NCBI RefSeq assembly: GCF_014256275.1
Contig: NZ_JACCFE010000002.1
Coordinates: forward strand, 5,684,001-5,748,000
DNA: 64,000 nt
From: Rhodococcus sp. 4CII
GTDB taxonomy: Bacteria; Actinomycetota; Actinomycetes; Mycobacteriales; Mycobacteriaceae
Reading direction: 5' to 3'
Positions 30,439 through 39,857 of this stretch are shown in pieces (the first letter of the stretch is position 1; every line of letters begins with the position of its first letter). Made by a program: the position numbers and the translations under genes. The notes beneath the pieces are model-generated. The model searched no databases. It was not told the origin of the DNA and saw nothing but the letters and a program-made list of their open reading frames with translations.

Positions 30439-30896
30439 TGCACCCTCGGTTTGCCGTCGAGTTCGGTCACGGCCTCGGATTCGTCGAACAGCATGACGTC
30501 GAAGACGGTGATGTTCACTTCGGTCACCTCGAGTCCGGTCATGCGTTCGACGGCGGCGATGACGTTCCGGCGGATGCCGACCGCGAGTTCGTGCAGTGCG
30601 ACGCCGTACTCGGCGACGATGCCGATGTCGATCGCGGCCTGCTTCTCCCCGACCTCGACGGCCACGCCCTGCGCGTGGTTGACGCGGGCACCCGGGATGC
30701 GATCCCGGAGGGCGCCGACGGCGCGCGCGGTGCCGCCGCCCACGTCGTACACGCCGTTGATTTCGCGTGTGGCGATTCCCGCGATCTTGGCGACCACGGC
30801 GTCCGCGATGATGGTGCGTCCCTCGGAACTGACGAGTTCCGGCGTCGCCCCCGCACCGAACTGCACGCGGCTACGTGCGCCTGAATCGCTGGTCAT
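30435..30896 (-). CDS. Asp23/Gls24 family envelope-stress protein
   Basis: 153 residues from ATG at 30896: GRTIIADAVVAKIAGIATREINGVYDVGGG, GARVNHAQGVAVEVGEKQAAIDIGIVAEYG and IRRNVIAAVERMTGLEVTEVNITVFDV, each a standard Asp23 landmark in order. First gene of the operon 30896-28406. GGGGAT lies before the ATG. The start region is divergent from the Mce-associated genes. I searched its upstream for a stress-sigma-factor promoter and found none I would defend. Confidence 0.9.
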   Translation of the reverse strand: MTSDSGARSRVQFGAGATPELVSSEGRTIIADAVVAKIAGIATREINGVYDVGGGTARAVGALRDRIPGARVNHAQGVAVEVGEKQAAIDIGIVAEYGVALHELAVGIRRNVIAAVERMTGLEVTEVNITVFDVMLFDESEAVTELDGKPRVQ

Positions 30897-31085
30897 CGTG
30901 GATCCCCTTCGAGTCGCCTGCCTTGCCTTCAACAGTAATGACCACCGACGCTACGCGGGGTTTCCCACGCGCCTTTGCGACCGCGGATCTGCCGCGGGAA
31001 GGTGGCCAAAAATATTTGATATGACTAAGCGGTAGCATCTGGCGTGATCCAGGTAACACGAGCGCGGCACGACGAAAGGAACCCG

Positions 31086-31613
31086 ATGACGGAAGAGTCA
31101 CCCGTTGAGGACGTCGTCACCGACGCCCAGTCGCGGGCAGTCACCCCGGGTGTGGTGGTGCTGTCCGTCCTCACCCTCGCCTTCCTCGCGGTCAGTGGCT
31201 ACTTCGGCTACACGCACTGGCAGGCCGCGCGGCAGGCGCAGCAGAGGTCCGAGATCCTGGCGGCAGCGCGGCAGGGCGTCGTCAACCTGACGACGATGGA
31301 CTTCGAGCGGGCCGACGAGGACGTGCAACGGGTGCTCGACGGCTCGGCCGGAGATTTCCGCGACGAGTTCGAGGCCCGGTCCAAGGACCTCGTCGCGGTC
31401 ATGCAGGAGGCCAAGGTCAAGTCCGAGGGGGAGGTGCGGCAGGCGGCGATCGAAACGCAGAACGGCGACTCCGCGGACGTGCTCGTCGCCGTCGCCCAGA
31501 AGGTGTCGAACGCAGGTGGGGCGACGGAGGAACCGCGCGGCCAGAGAATGCGCGTCACGATGCAACTCGACGACGGCTCCTACAAGATCGTGAAGGCGGG
31601 GTTCGTGCAGTGA
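31086..31613 (+). CDS. orphan Mce-associated membrane protein
   Basis: 175 residues: one N-terminal membrane helix (VVVLSVLTLAFLAVSGYFGY in part, residues ~25-45) followed by a soluble Mas domain (QRSEILAAARQGVVNLTTMDFE, DVQRVLDGSAGDFRDEFE, RVTMQLDDGSYKIVKAGFVQ). Such proteins normally stand at the end of mce lipid-import operons; the free-standing forms (OmamA/OmamB type) stabilise Mce complexes in mycobacteria. No mce gene is near. ATG at 31086 has GAAAGGAA upstream. It overlaps the next Mas gene by four bases. Confidence 0.86.
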   Translation: MTEESPVEDVVTDAQSRAVTPGVVVLSVLTLAFLAVSGYFGYTHWQAARQAQQRSEILAAARQGVVNLTTMDFERADEDVQRVLDGSAGDFRDEFEARSKDLVAVMQEAKVKSEGEVRQAAIETQNGDSADVLVAVAQKVSNAGGATEEPRGQRMRVTMQLDDGSYKIVKAGFVQ

Positions 31614-32125
31614 GCACCGAGACGTCACCGAAACCACGCAGGCTCCTCCTGATCCTGGGCGCGCTCAGTGTGATCACGGCCGTGCTGGCCGGAGTTCTGT
31701 ACTTCACGCTCTACCGTTCCGACCGGCGCGTCGACGATTCCGTCCGCGCGGCCGTCACCGACACCGCATCGCAGGGCGCGATCGCGCTGCTGTCGTATCG
31801 GCCGGACACGGTGGAACGCGACGTCGGGTCCGCCCGGGATCGTCTGACGGGTGAGTTCCTCGACTACTACACGAAGTTCACGACCGAGGTCGTCATTCCG
31901 GCGGCGAAGGAGAGTCAGGTCGCCACGCAGGCAACCGTCGCCGCCTCCGGCCCCGTCGACGTGCAGGCCGACACCGCGAGAGTGCTGCTGTTCGTCAACC
32001 AGACCACCACCAGCGCAGCGAAACCGGACCCGGCGACGACGGCGACGAGCATCGACGTCACACTCACCAAATCCGGTGACAACTGGCTGATCTCCGGCTT
32101 CGATCCCGTTCAAGCCCACGAGTAG
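31610..32125 (+). CDS. second orphan Mce-associated membrane protein
   Basis: 171 residues with the same fold as its partner: an N-terminal helix (LLLILGALSVITAVLAGVLYF in part), then SQGAIALLSYRPDTVERDV, ARDRLTGEFLDYYTKFT, a VATQATVAASGPV segment and an end DNWLISGFDPVQ. Pairs like this are typical of Mas genes. GTG at 31610 overlaps the first gene's stop. Together they may stabilise a distant lipid transporter. Confidence 0.86.
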   Translation: MSTETSPKPRRLLLILGALSVITAVLAGVLYFTLYRSDRRVDDSVRAAVTDTASQGAIALLSYRPDTVERDVGSARDRLTGEFLDYYTKFTTEVVIPAAKESQVATQATVAASGPVDVQADTARVLLFVNQTTTSAAKPDPATTATSIDVTLTKSGDNWLISGFDPVQAHE

Positions 32126-32136
32126 CGTTGGCGCCC

Positions 32137-32580
32137 ATGAGTACTCTTCGAGAGGTCGGCGACCGGGAGTCGTGGCGCTGCTGGCTGTGCGACGAACCGG
32201 TGGATCCCGACATGTCGGTCAACGATCCGCGCGGCCCCAGCATCGACAGCGTCGTCACCGCGAAGAAGGCGAAGGTAAAGGGCGGCGTCGAACGCCTCGC
32301 GCACCGTGCGTGCAACACCAAGAAGGGCGCCGTGAAACCCGTCGTGCCGTGGCCCGACCGGTTGTTCGTCGTCGATCCCGCCCCGATCATCGGCGTGGTC
32401 GAGCAACTGGGCCGCAAGGGCGGGCGGGTCGCGGTGGCGCGGTGTCCGGGCAGATCGGACGCGGAGGACGCGTCGGAGTGGTTGCTCGACCGGTTGTCGC
32501 GTCTCGCCCCGGAACTGAATGTGGAGACGCAGATCGACGCCGCGGGTGGCGCCTATCTGCTCGTCCTGCGCACCGCCTGA
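32137..32580 (+). CDS. degenerate HNH-nuclease-like zinc-finger protein
   Basis: 147 residues. The N-terminal half has the zinc knuckle and frame of an HNH nuclease: RCWLCDEPVDP (Cys15, Cys18), PSIDSVVTAKKAKVKGG (~34-50), LAHRACNTKKG (His56, Cys59, Asn60). The catalytic Asp-His pair (SxDHxxP) reads IDS here: His38 is Ser, and the Asn before the last helix is also missing, so nuclease activity is doubtful while zinc binding remains. The second half is an unknown alpha/beta domain (DASEWLLDRLSRLAPELNVE). It starts 12 bases after the Mas genes. Confidence 0.65.
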   Translation: MSTLREVGDRESWRCWLCDEPVDPDMSVNDPRGPSIDSVVTAKKAKVKGGVERLAHRACNTKKGAVKPVVPWPDRLFVVDPAPIIGVVEQLGRKGGRVAVARCPGRSDAEDASEWLLDRLSRLAPELNVETQIDAAGGAYLLVLRTA

Positions 32581-32583
32581 GCT

Positions 32584-32638
32584 GTGAGTACTCGTTAACC
32601 GCGGGCGGTTGACGAGTACTCACGGGCGGCGGAGCCGC
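32584..32638 (+). repeat. intergenic hairpin, repeat-family member B, with a trailing small hairpin
   Basis: Arms 32584-32601 and 32606-32623 (GTGAGTACTCG... / ...CGAGTACTCAC) pair over 18 positions with one wobble around CGGG; then GCGGC-GGA-GCCGC at 32626-32638 forms a second hairpin, followed by ACGAGGGAG. Same composite layout as member A at 21802. It lies between the HNH-like gene and the acyl-CoA dehydrogenase pair. Confidence 0.65.
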
Positions 32639-32697
32639 ACGAGGGAGTACCGTCGGAGCCAGAACATGAATCCGACCTCGAGTGCGAAGGAATTCCG

Positions 32698-33873
<1,176 letters not shown>

Positions 33874-33882
33874 GGGCGTGAC

Positions 33883-35010
33883 ATGGACTTCGAACTGACC
33901 GACGAACAGAAACTGCTGCGCGACACCACCCGGGAACTGCTCGGCCGCAGTTACGACGCCGAGAAGCGCAACATCGTCACCGACACCGAGCAGGGGTGGA
34001 GCCCGCAGGTGTGGAAGCAACTCGCCGAGGTGGGGCTGCTGGGTCTGAGCTTCGACGAGGAGGACGGCGGGATGGGCGCCGGACCCGTCGAGGTCGCGTC
34101 GGTGATGACCGAGATCGGTCGCAGGCTCGCACCCGAACCGGTCCTCGACGCGGTCCTCGTACCTGGTGGACTGATCGCCGCCGCGGGCAGCACGCAGCAG
34201 CGGCGCCGGATTCTGCCCGACGTGTCGGACGGCAACCTCCTGCTGGCCTTCGCCGATCGGGAACCGGGTGTGCGCTGGCCGTCTCCCCGGGTGTCGACGA
34301 CCGCGACGAGGAACGGTGACGCGTGGACGCTGACCGGCACCAAGAATCCGGTCCCGCACGGCGGCAGCGCGCACACGCTGGTCGTCACCGCGGCGCTCCC
34401 GGGCGGTGGGGTCGGGCTGTTCCTGGTCGACGCCGATGCGGCCGGTCTGACCCGCACCCCGTACGCCACCCACGACGGGCTGCGGGCCGCGCAGGTGGAA
34501 CTGTCCGACACCCCGGCGGAGCCGCTCGGTGCGGGCGGCGACGCGTCGTCGGTGATCGTGGGCGCGCAGATCCGGGCGCAGGCGGCACTGGGCGCGGAGG
34601 CGGTCGGTGCGATGGAGGAGGCGCTTCGGCTGACGACCGAGTACCTGAAGACCCGCAAGCAGTTCGGTGTCCCGATCGCGAAGTTCCAGACGCTGACGCA
34701 CCGGGCGGCCGACATGTATGTGTTGCTGGAATTGGCGCGCAGCATGAGTCTCTACGCGACGATGTCGCTGGCCGACGGCACCGTCGATCCGGTGGTCGCC
34801 TCACGCGCCAAGCTGCAGATCGGCCGTTCCGCCCGCACGATCGGCCAGGAGGCGATCCAGATGCACGGCGGCATCGGCATGACCGCCGAGTACCCGGTCG
34901 GGCACTACGTCAGCCGGTTGACCGCAATCGAGCACACCCTCGGCGGTTCCGACGACCACCTGCGGGTGCTCGCGGCGGCGACCACTCCGGGGACGATCAG
35001 CATCATCTAG
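33883..35010 (+). CDS. acyl-CoA dehydrogenase, small subunit of a heteromeric pair (PimD/FadE type)
   Basis: 375 residues: LTDEQKLLRDTTRELLGRSY at the start, GLSFDEEDGGMGAGPVEVASV, then TRKQFGVPIAKFQTLTHRAADM and AIQMHGGIGMTAEYPVGHYVSRL. The EPxxGSD motif of the FAD loop is lost (AFADREPGVRW), as in partner subunits of alpha2beta2 enzymes where the active site is shared. A member of hairpin family C follows the stop. Substrate is probably a dicarboxyl or steroid-ring acyl-CoA, but that is inference. Confidence 0.87.
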   Translation: MDFELTDEQKLLRDTTRELLGRSYDAEKRNIVTDTEQGWSPQVWKQLAEVGLLGLSFDEEDGGMGAGPVEVASVMTEIGRRLAPEPVLDAVLVPGGLIAAAGSTQQRRRILPDVSDGNLLLAFADREPGVRWPSPRVSTTATRNGDAWTLTGTKNPVPHGGSAHTLVVTAALPGGGVGLFLVDADAAGLTRTPYATHDGLRAAQVELSDTPAEPLGAGGDASSVIVGAQIRAQAALGAEAVGAMEEALRLTTEYLKTRKQFGVPIAKFQTLTHRAADMYVLLELARSMSLYATMSLADGTVDPVVASRAKLQIGRSARTIGQEAIQMHGGIGMTAEYPVGHYVSRLTAIEHTLGGSDDHLRVLAAATTPGTISII

Positions 35011-35014
35011 CCGC

Positions 35015-35062
35015 ACCGGTGAGTCCTTGTCAATCGCCCGCGGTTGACAAGGGCTCACCGGT
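35015..35062 (+). repeat. intergenic hairpin, repeat-family member C
   Basis: Arms 35015-35037 and 35040-35062 pair over about 22 positions with two G-T wobbles (ACCGGTGAGTCCTTGTCAA... / ...TTGACAAGGGCTCACCGGT). The GCGGTTGACAAG core differs from members A and B by one or two bases, and the trailing small hairpin is absent. It begins four bases after the stop of the dehydrogenase pair and probably ends that transcript. Confidence 0.6.
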
Positions 35063-35195
35063 CCAGGTCTCGGATTGGTATCGGAAAGAGCGTTTTCGAC
35101 GTGTCGCACGAGGACCCCCGTGTGACGCAGCTAACGTTCTGCGCGCACATCAGAACTCACGGGGGATGTACGTATCTCGGTGAAGGAGCGTTGTC

Positions 35196-35399
35196 ATGGG
35201 GTCCGGTCCAGTCAAAGCGATCATGTGGAGCCTGCTCGTCGTGGGACTCGTCGGTGCGGGAGTCGGGATCTCCGAACTGCACGTTCCATGGACGGTCGCA
35301 TCGCTGATCGTCGCCTCGGTGTCCGGTCTGGTCCTGCTGAGGATCCGCGCCGATGCACATCCCGAACTGCACAGCGACCGCCGGATGGCCGCCGGCTGA
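35196..35399 (+). CDS. small membrane protein, 67 aa
   Basis: Two closely spaced hydrophobic helices: AIMWSLLVVGLVGAGVGI and ASLIVASVSGLVLLRI, then a hydrophilic tail (RADAHPELHSDRRMAAG). No known family is recognised. GTGAAGGAG lies about ten bases before the ATG, so it is probably expressed. It is convergent with the VWA gene, eight bases apart. A cell-envelope role is a guess from the topology only. Confidence 0.62.
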   Translation: MGSGPVKAIMWSLLVVGLVGAGVGISELHVPWTVASLIVASVSGLVLLRIRADAHPELHSDRRMAAG

Positions 35400-35407
35400 A
35401 ACGGCGC

Positions 35408-36568
35408 TCAGTCCGTCCGTAGACCGTCCGCCCAGCGGCCGATGTCTCCGCGTTCGAGTGCGAGCGCCAGCAGTTCCGGGAAGTTGTCCGGGGTGCACGC
35501 GAACGTCGGGATGCCGAGCCCACCCAGTGCTGCCGCGTTGTCGTGATCGAACGACGGCGCGCCGTCGTCGGACAGTGCCAGCAGCACCACCACTTGGACG
35601 CCGGCGCTCTTCATCGCCGCCATCCGCCGCAGCATCTCTGCGCGGATGCCGCCCTCGTACAGGTCCGAGATCAGCACGAACAGCGATTCCGCCGGCCTGT
35701 CGATCAGTGACTGGCTGTAGGCGATGGCCCGGTTGATGTCGGTGCCGCCGCCGAGTTGCGTCCCGAACAGGACGTCGACGGGATCGGACAACCTGTCGGT
35801 GAGGTCCACGACCGCAGTGTCGAACACGACCAGCGACGTCTTCAGTGCGCGCACGGACGCGAGTACCGCACCGAACACGGATGCGTACACGACGCTCGAC
35901 GCCATCGAGCCGGACTGGTCGATGGCGAGGACGACGTCGCGGTGCACGGTCTGCGATCGGCGGCCGTATCCGAGGAGCCGTTCGGGCACCACCGTCTTGT
36001 GTTCGGGCAGGTAGTGCGCGAGGTTGGCGCGGATGGTGCGATTCCAGTCGATGTCGCGGTACTTGGGGTTGTTGATGCGGGCCGACCTGTTGAGTGCGCC
36101 GGTCACCGCGGTCCGGGTCTTCTGCGCGATCCGGTCCTCCACCTGCCGGACCACTTTCTCGACGACCATCCGGGCGGTGGCCTTGCTGGTCTCGGGCATC
36201 ACCCGGTTCAGGCTCAGCAGTGTGCCGACGAGGTGGACGTCCGGTTCGACGGCGTCGAGCAGTTCGGGTTCGAGAAGCAGTTGCGTGAGTCCGAGCCGGT
36301 CGATGGCGTCCTTCTGCATCACCTGCACGACGCTGCTCGGAAAGTAGGTGCGGATGTCGCCGAGCCAGCGCGCGACCTTGGGGGCGGATCCACCGAGGCC
36401 GGCGCCGCGGCGCCGGCTCTTCGACCCCTCGCTGCTGGTGTCGTAGAGGGCGGCGAGTGCGCCGTCCATCGAGGTGTCCGCCCGGGACGCCAGCCCGCCG
36501 GTGGACTCCTCGGCGGCATTGCCGAGGACCAGGCGCCACCGTCGTAGCCGCTCCGCGTCCTCGCTCAC
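35408..36568 (-). CDS. VWA-domain protein (last gene of the SWIM-MoxR operon)
   Basis: 386 residues. The N-terminal ~180 are helical; the C-terminal half is a von Willebrand factor A domain with an intact metal site: AIDQSGSM (DxSxS, ~206-213), the Thr in GGGTDIN (~265-271) and the Asp in VLISDLYEGG. MoxR-linked VWA proteins act as adaptors whose metal-bound state is set by the ATPase. GTG at 36568 overlaps the DUF5682-like stop by four bases. Last of five genes in one transcript. Confidence 0.87.
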   Translation of the reverse strand: MSEDAERLRRWRLVLGNAAEESTGGLASRADTSMDGALAALYDTSSEGSKSRRRGAGLGGSAPKVARWLGDIRTYFPSSVVQVMQKDAIDRLGLTQLLLEPELLDAVEPDVHLVGTLLSLNRVMPETSKATARMVVEKVVRQVEDRIAQKTRTAVTGALNRSARINNPKYRDIDWNRTIRANLAHYLPEHKTVVPERLLGYGRRSQTVHRDVVLAIDQSGSMASSVVYASVFGAVLASVRALKTSLVVFDTAVVDLTDRLSDPVDVLFGTQLGGGTDINRAIAYSQSLIDRPAESLFVLISDLYEGGIRAEMLRRMAAMKSAGVQVVVLLALSDDGAPSFDHDNAAALGGLGIPTFACTPDNFPELLALALERGDIGRWADGLRTD

Positions 36569-38757
36569 GACGTCACCCCCAGGATGTCGGCGACCGTCCG
36601 GATCGCGAGGGTGCCGCGCCGGGCATCGACCGGGGCGGGGGCATCGGCGGCGGAACCACCCTCGACGGACTGTCCGATCGCCCGGCGCTCCCCGGTCTCG
36701 AAGCCGCCGAACGTGCGCCGCAGCAGTGGCAGCACGTCGACGAAATCCTGCTCGCGTAGTCCGGACACCCATCCGTCGAACAGTCGGAGCAGTTGCCGAT
36801 CGTGGACCAGGAGCAGCCCGCCGCCGCCGAGGAAACCGTCGACCCACCCTGCCTTGGCGGACGGTTCGGCGCCGACGGACAGCGCCCGCGACAGCCGGGT
36901 GGCGGATTCGGCTTCGCTGACGGCGCCCGCGTCGCGGAGCAACCGGACCATCCGGCCGATCACCAGTCCGTTCACGTCGCCGCGGTCGACCAGGCCGACG
37001 AGGGTGCCCAGCCATCGGGCCGACGCACGGTCGTCGTCGCGCAACATCACCGCGGCGTGGACGTCGTCGACGGCACGGCGGAGGTCGAGGGCGCTGTCGT
37101 CGTCCAGACCGGATACCGCCGAGGGGAGTCCCGCGCAGATCCGGACGAGGAGGCTGTCGGTGACGCGGGTGAGTGAGGAGACGTCGGTGCCGCGGACGTC
37201 GCCGTAGCGCAGGGTCCGGGTGAGGGCGGGCAGGGCGTCCATCAGATGCATCACGTCGTGGTCGAGCGCGGCAGCGCTCTCCAGGGCGCGCAACAGTTCG
37301 GCCAGGGCGTCACCGAGATCGGACAGCAGGGCCTGCTCGAGCAGCCGGGTGAGCTGCGCGAGGGTCACGTCGCCGGACGACGCCTCGTCCCGGACCTTCG
37401 CCGTCGCCGCGGCCTCGACCGTGGTGCCCCACAGCGACGCTTCGATGATCGACACCGCCAGTTCGGGTTTCCACACGAGTGACCACGTCTCGCGGAAGGT
37501 GCCGGTGCCGCGCACCTCGCTCTCGGCGGGGGTCCCCCATCCGACGTCGAGGATCTGCAGGCGGTGCAGGAGGCGGGACCGCGCGACGTCGTTGTCCCGG
37601 CGCAGGTCGAGGTCGAGCGCCTTCTCGGTGGCCTGCTGCTTCAGCCGGAGGGTTTTCGCGCGCGCCCGCAGATCGGCGTCGAGGGGAACCGTCGGGGTGT
37701 CGTCGGGCACGGCGCCGAGGGCCTCGCCCACGACCAGCCGCCTCGTGATCAGGTCGAGCAGGACGTCGTCGCCGTCGCACATCACGGCGCGGGTGGCCTC
37801 GGTGACCTCGGAGAGACCTGCCAGCGGTCGCGCACGCATCGAGGCCAGTGTGTCTGCAAGGCGGACGGATTCGATGACGTGCGCGCTCGACACGGGCAGG
37901 TCCTCGGCACGCAGCACCCGCGCGACCTTGGTGAGCCATCGGGTGATCGTTCGGTCCGGGGCGGTGAACAGGTGGTGATACCAGCCGGGGGACGTGATGC
38001 CGGCGCCGTACCCGGACGCCGTGGACAACCGCGAATGCGTCCACGGCACCCAGGTGAGGGAGGTCTTGATCTTGGGGATTCCCTTGAGGATTCGCGCGTC
38101 CGCGGTGGCCGGGCCCAGGGGTCCGGCGAGTGCCGGGGCATGCCAGGCGCCGCACACCACCGCGATCCGCTGGGCGCCGCCCTTGATCACCTTCCGCAGT
38201 GTCTGGCGCATGTACGCCTCGCGCCTGCTGGTGGGTTCGTCGAGTTCGACGGTATCCCGCAGCGCGGTCATGGCGTCGGTGATCGCGTCGAAAGCGTCAG
38301 CTCCCGAACCCGATTCGATCACGGCGTCCCACCAGCGTTCGGTGTCGTCGTAACCGGCCGCCGCGGCGAGCTGCGCGAGCGGGTCCTCACGAGCGGGGTC
38401 GGCGCGGTCGGCGGCGAGGGTGTTGGCGGCGGGAAGATCGCAGAAGCGGACGTCGACGCCGTGTCCGGCCGCCCACGACAGCGCCTGCCACTCCGGGGAG
38501 AACACGGCGAACGGCCAGAACGCCGCGGTCCTGGGTTCGCCGGTGGCGTAGGCCAGCAGGGCCACCGGCGGTTCCATGCTGTCGGATCCGGCCAACGCGA
38601 CCAGCGGATCGGCGTCCGCGGGCCCCTCGATCAGGACGGCGTCGGGGACGAATTCGTCGAGAGCGCGGCGCACCGAACGCGCCGAACCGGGCCCGTGGTG
38701 GCGGATACCGAAAACACGGACGTCGCCCGCCGGCGGGCTCATCGCCCTGGTGCTCAC
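36565..38757 (-). CDS. DUF5682-like protein, candidate TraB/TIKI/EreA-type metallo-hydrolase
   Basis: 730 residues, of no known function. The first ~270 begin VRVFGIRHHGPGSARSVRRAL and DAVLIEGPADADPLV, and later read RIAVVCGAWHAPAL (~195-208). A Gly-x-x-His start, an Ile-Glu-Gly after a Pro-Asp, and a Gly-Ala-x-His motif after a strand are the marks of the TraB/ChaN/TIKI/EreA hydrolase superfamily, so a metal-dependent peptidase or esterase fold is possible. The rest is helical and rich in charged residues. GTG at 38757 overlaps the ATPase stop. The assignment of the superfamily is inference. Confidence 0.7.
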   Translation of the reverse strand: MSTRAMSPPAGDVRVFGIRHHGPGSARSVRRALDEFVPDAVLIEGPADADPLVALAGSDSMEPPVALLAYATGEPRTAAFWPFAVFSPEWQALSWAAGHGVDVRFCDLPAANTLAADRADPAREDPLAQLAAAAGYDDTERWWDAVIESGSGADAFDAITDAMTALRDTVELDEPTSRREAYMRQTLRKVIKGGAQRIAVVCGAWHAPALAGPLGPATADARILKGIPKIKTSLTWVPWTHSRLSTASGYGAGITSPGWYHHLFTAPDRTITRWLTKVARVLRAEDLPVSSAHVIESVRLADTLASMRARPLAGLSEVTEATRAVMCDGDDVLLDLITRRLVVGEALGAVPDDTPTVPLDADLRARAKTLRLKQQATEKALDLDLRRDNDVARSRLLHRLQILDVGWGTPAESEVRGTGTFRETWSLVWKPELAVSIIEASLWGTTVEAAATAKVRDEASSGDVTLAQLTRLLEQALLSDLGDALAELLRALESAAALDHDVMHLMDALPALTRTLRYGDVRGTDVSSLTRVTDSLLVRICAGLPSAVSGLDDDSALDLRRAVDDVHAAVMLRDDDRASARWLGTLVGLVDRGDVNGLVIGRMVRLLRDAGAVSEAESATRLSRALSVGAEPSAKAGWVDGFLGGGGLLLVHDRQLLRLFDGWVSGLREQDFVDVLPLLRRTFGGFETGERRAIGQSVEGGSAADAPAPVDARRGTLAIRTVADILGVTS

Positions 38758-39857
38758 CCGGTGACCTCGCGGCACGCCCGATAGAAGTCGGCCCAGTCCT
38801 CCCGTTCGCGGACCACGGCCTCCAGATACTCGGTCCACACCACCCTGTCTGCCACCGGATCCTTCAGCACGGACCCGAGGATTCCGGCGGCGACGTCGGA
38901 CGGGCGGAGCACGCCGTCGCCGAAGTGCGCGGCGAGGGCGAGGCCGCTGGTGACGACGGAGATCGCCTCCGCCGTCGACAGCGTTCCGGACGGAGACTTC
39001 AGCTTGGTGCGGCCGTCGCCGGTGGCGCCCGACCTCAGCTCGCGGAACACCGTGACCACCCGCCGGATCTCGTCGACCGTCGCCGGCACCGTCGGCAGTT
39101 CGAGCGACGCTCCGAGTTGTTCGACGCGCCTGGCGACGATGGCCACCTCGTCTTCCTCGCTGGCGGGCAGGGGCAGCACCACCGTGTTGAAACGTCGGCG
39201 CAGCGCGGACGACAATTCGTTGACCCCGCGGTCGCGGTCGTTGGCGGTGGCGATCAGGTTGAAACCCTTGGCAGCCTGGACCTCGGTGCCCAGTTCGGGG
39301 ATGGGCAAGGTCTTCTCGGAGAGCACGGTGATGAGCGCGTCCTGCACGTCGGCGGGGATGCGGGTCAGTTCCTCGACCCGCGCGATCCGGCCGCCCTCCA
39401 TGGCCGTCATGACCGGGGACGGCACGAGCGCGCCCGCCGTCGGGCCCTCGGCGAGAAGCCGGGCGTAGTTCCAGCCGTACCGGATGGCCTCCTCCGGCGT
39501 CCCCGACGTTCCCTGCACGAGCAGGGTCGACTCCCCGGACACCGCGGCCGACAGGTGCTCGGACACCCACGTCTTGGCGGTTCCGGGAACGCCGAGCAGA
39601 AGCAGTGCCCGGTCGGTGGCGAGCGTCGCGACCGCCACTTCCATCAACCGGCGGGGACCGACGTACTTGGGGGTGATCACGGTGCCGTCGTCGAGTTCGC
39701 CGCCGAGCAGGTACGTCACGACAGCCCAGGGCGACAACTTCCACGACGGCGGCCGGGGCCGGGTGTCGTGCGCGGCGAGGGCCGTGAGTTCGTCGGCGTA
39801 GGCCTGCTCCGCGTGGGGGCGCAGCAGGTCCGCCTGGGCGGCCGCGATCTCGGTCAC
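38754..39857 (-). CDS. MoxR-type AAA+ ATPase
   Basis: 367 residues. Walker A GVPGTAKT (~92-99), sensor 1 in NLIATANDRDRGVNELSSALRRRF (cited in part as ATANDRDRGVNE), Arg finger region ALRRRFN, then the C-terminal lid. The Walker B acid pair reads VEE (ARVEELTRI), Glu in place of the usual Asp, a difference from canonical MoxR. MoxR proteins are chaperones that load or activate VWA proteins; the VWA gene of this operon is its likely partner. Overlaps both neighbours by four bases. Confidence 0.9.
   Translation of the reverse strand: MTEIAAAQADLLRPHAEQAYADELTALAAHDTRPRPPSWKLSPWAVVTYLLGGELDDGTVITPKYVGPRRLMEVAVATLATDRALLLLGVPGTAKTWVSEHLSAAVSGESTLLVQGTSGTPEEAIRYGWNYARLLAEGPTAGALVPSPVMTAMEGGRIARVEELTRIPADVQDALITVLSEKTLPIPELGTEVQAAKGFNLIATANDRDRGVNELSSALRRRFNTVVLPLPASEEDEVAIVARRVEQLGASLELPTVPATVDEIRRVVTVFRELRSGATGDGRTKLKSPSGTLSTAEAISVVTSGLALAAHFGDGVLRPSDVAAGILGSVLKDPVADRVVWTEYLEAVVREREDWADFYRACREVTG

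Noticed and set aside
30897..31085. Stress-sigma-factor (GTTT...GGGTAT) promoter between the Asp23-like and Mas genes
   Set aside because: I looked on both strands and found only partial matches with the wrong spacing.
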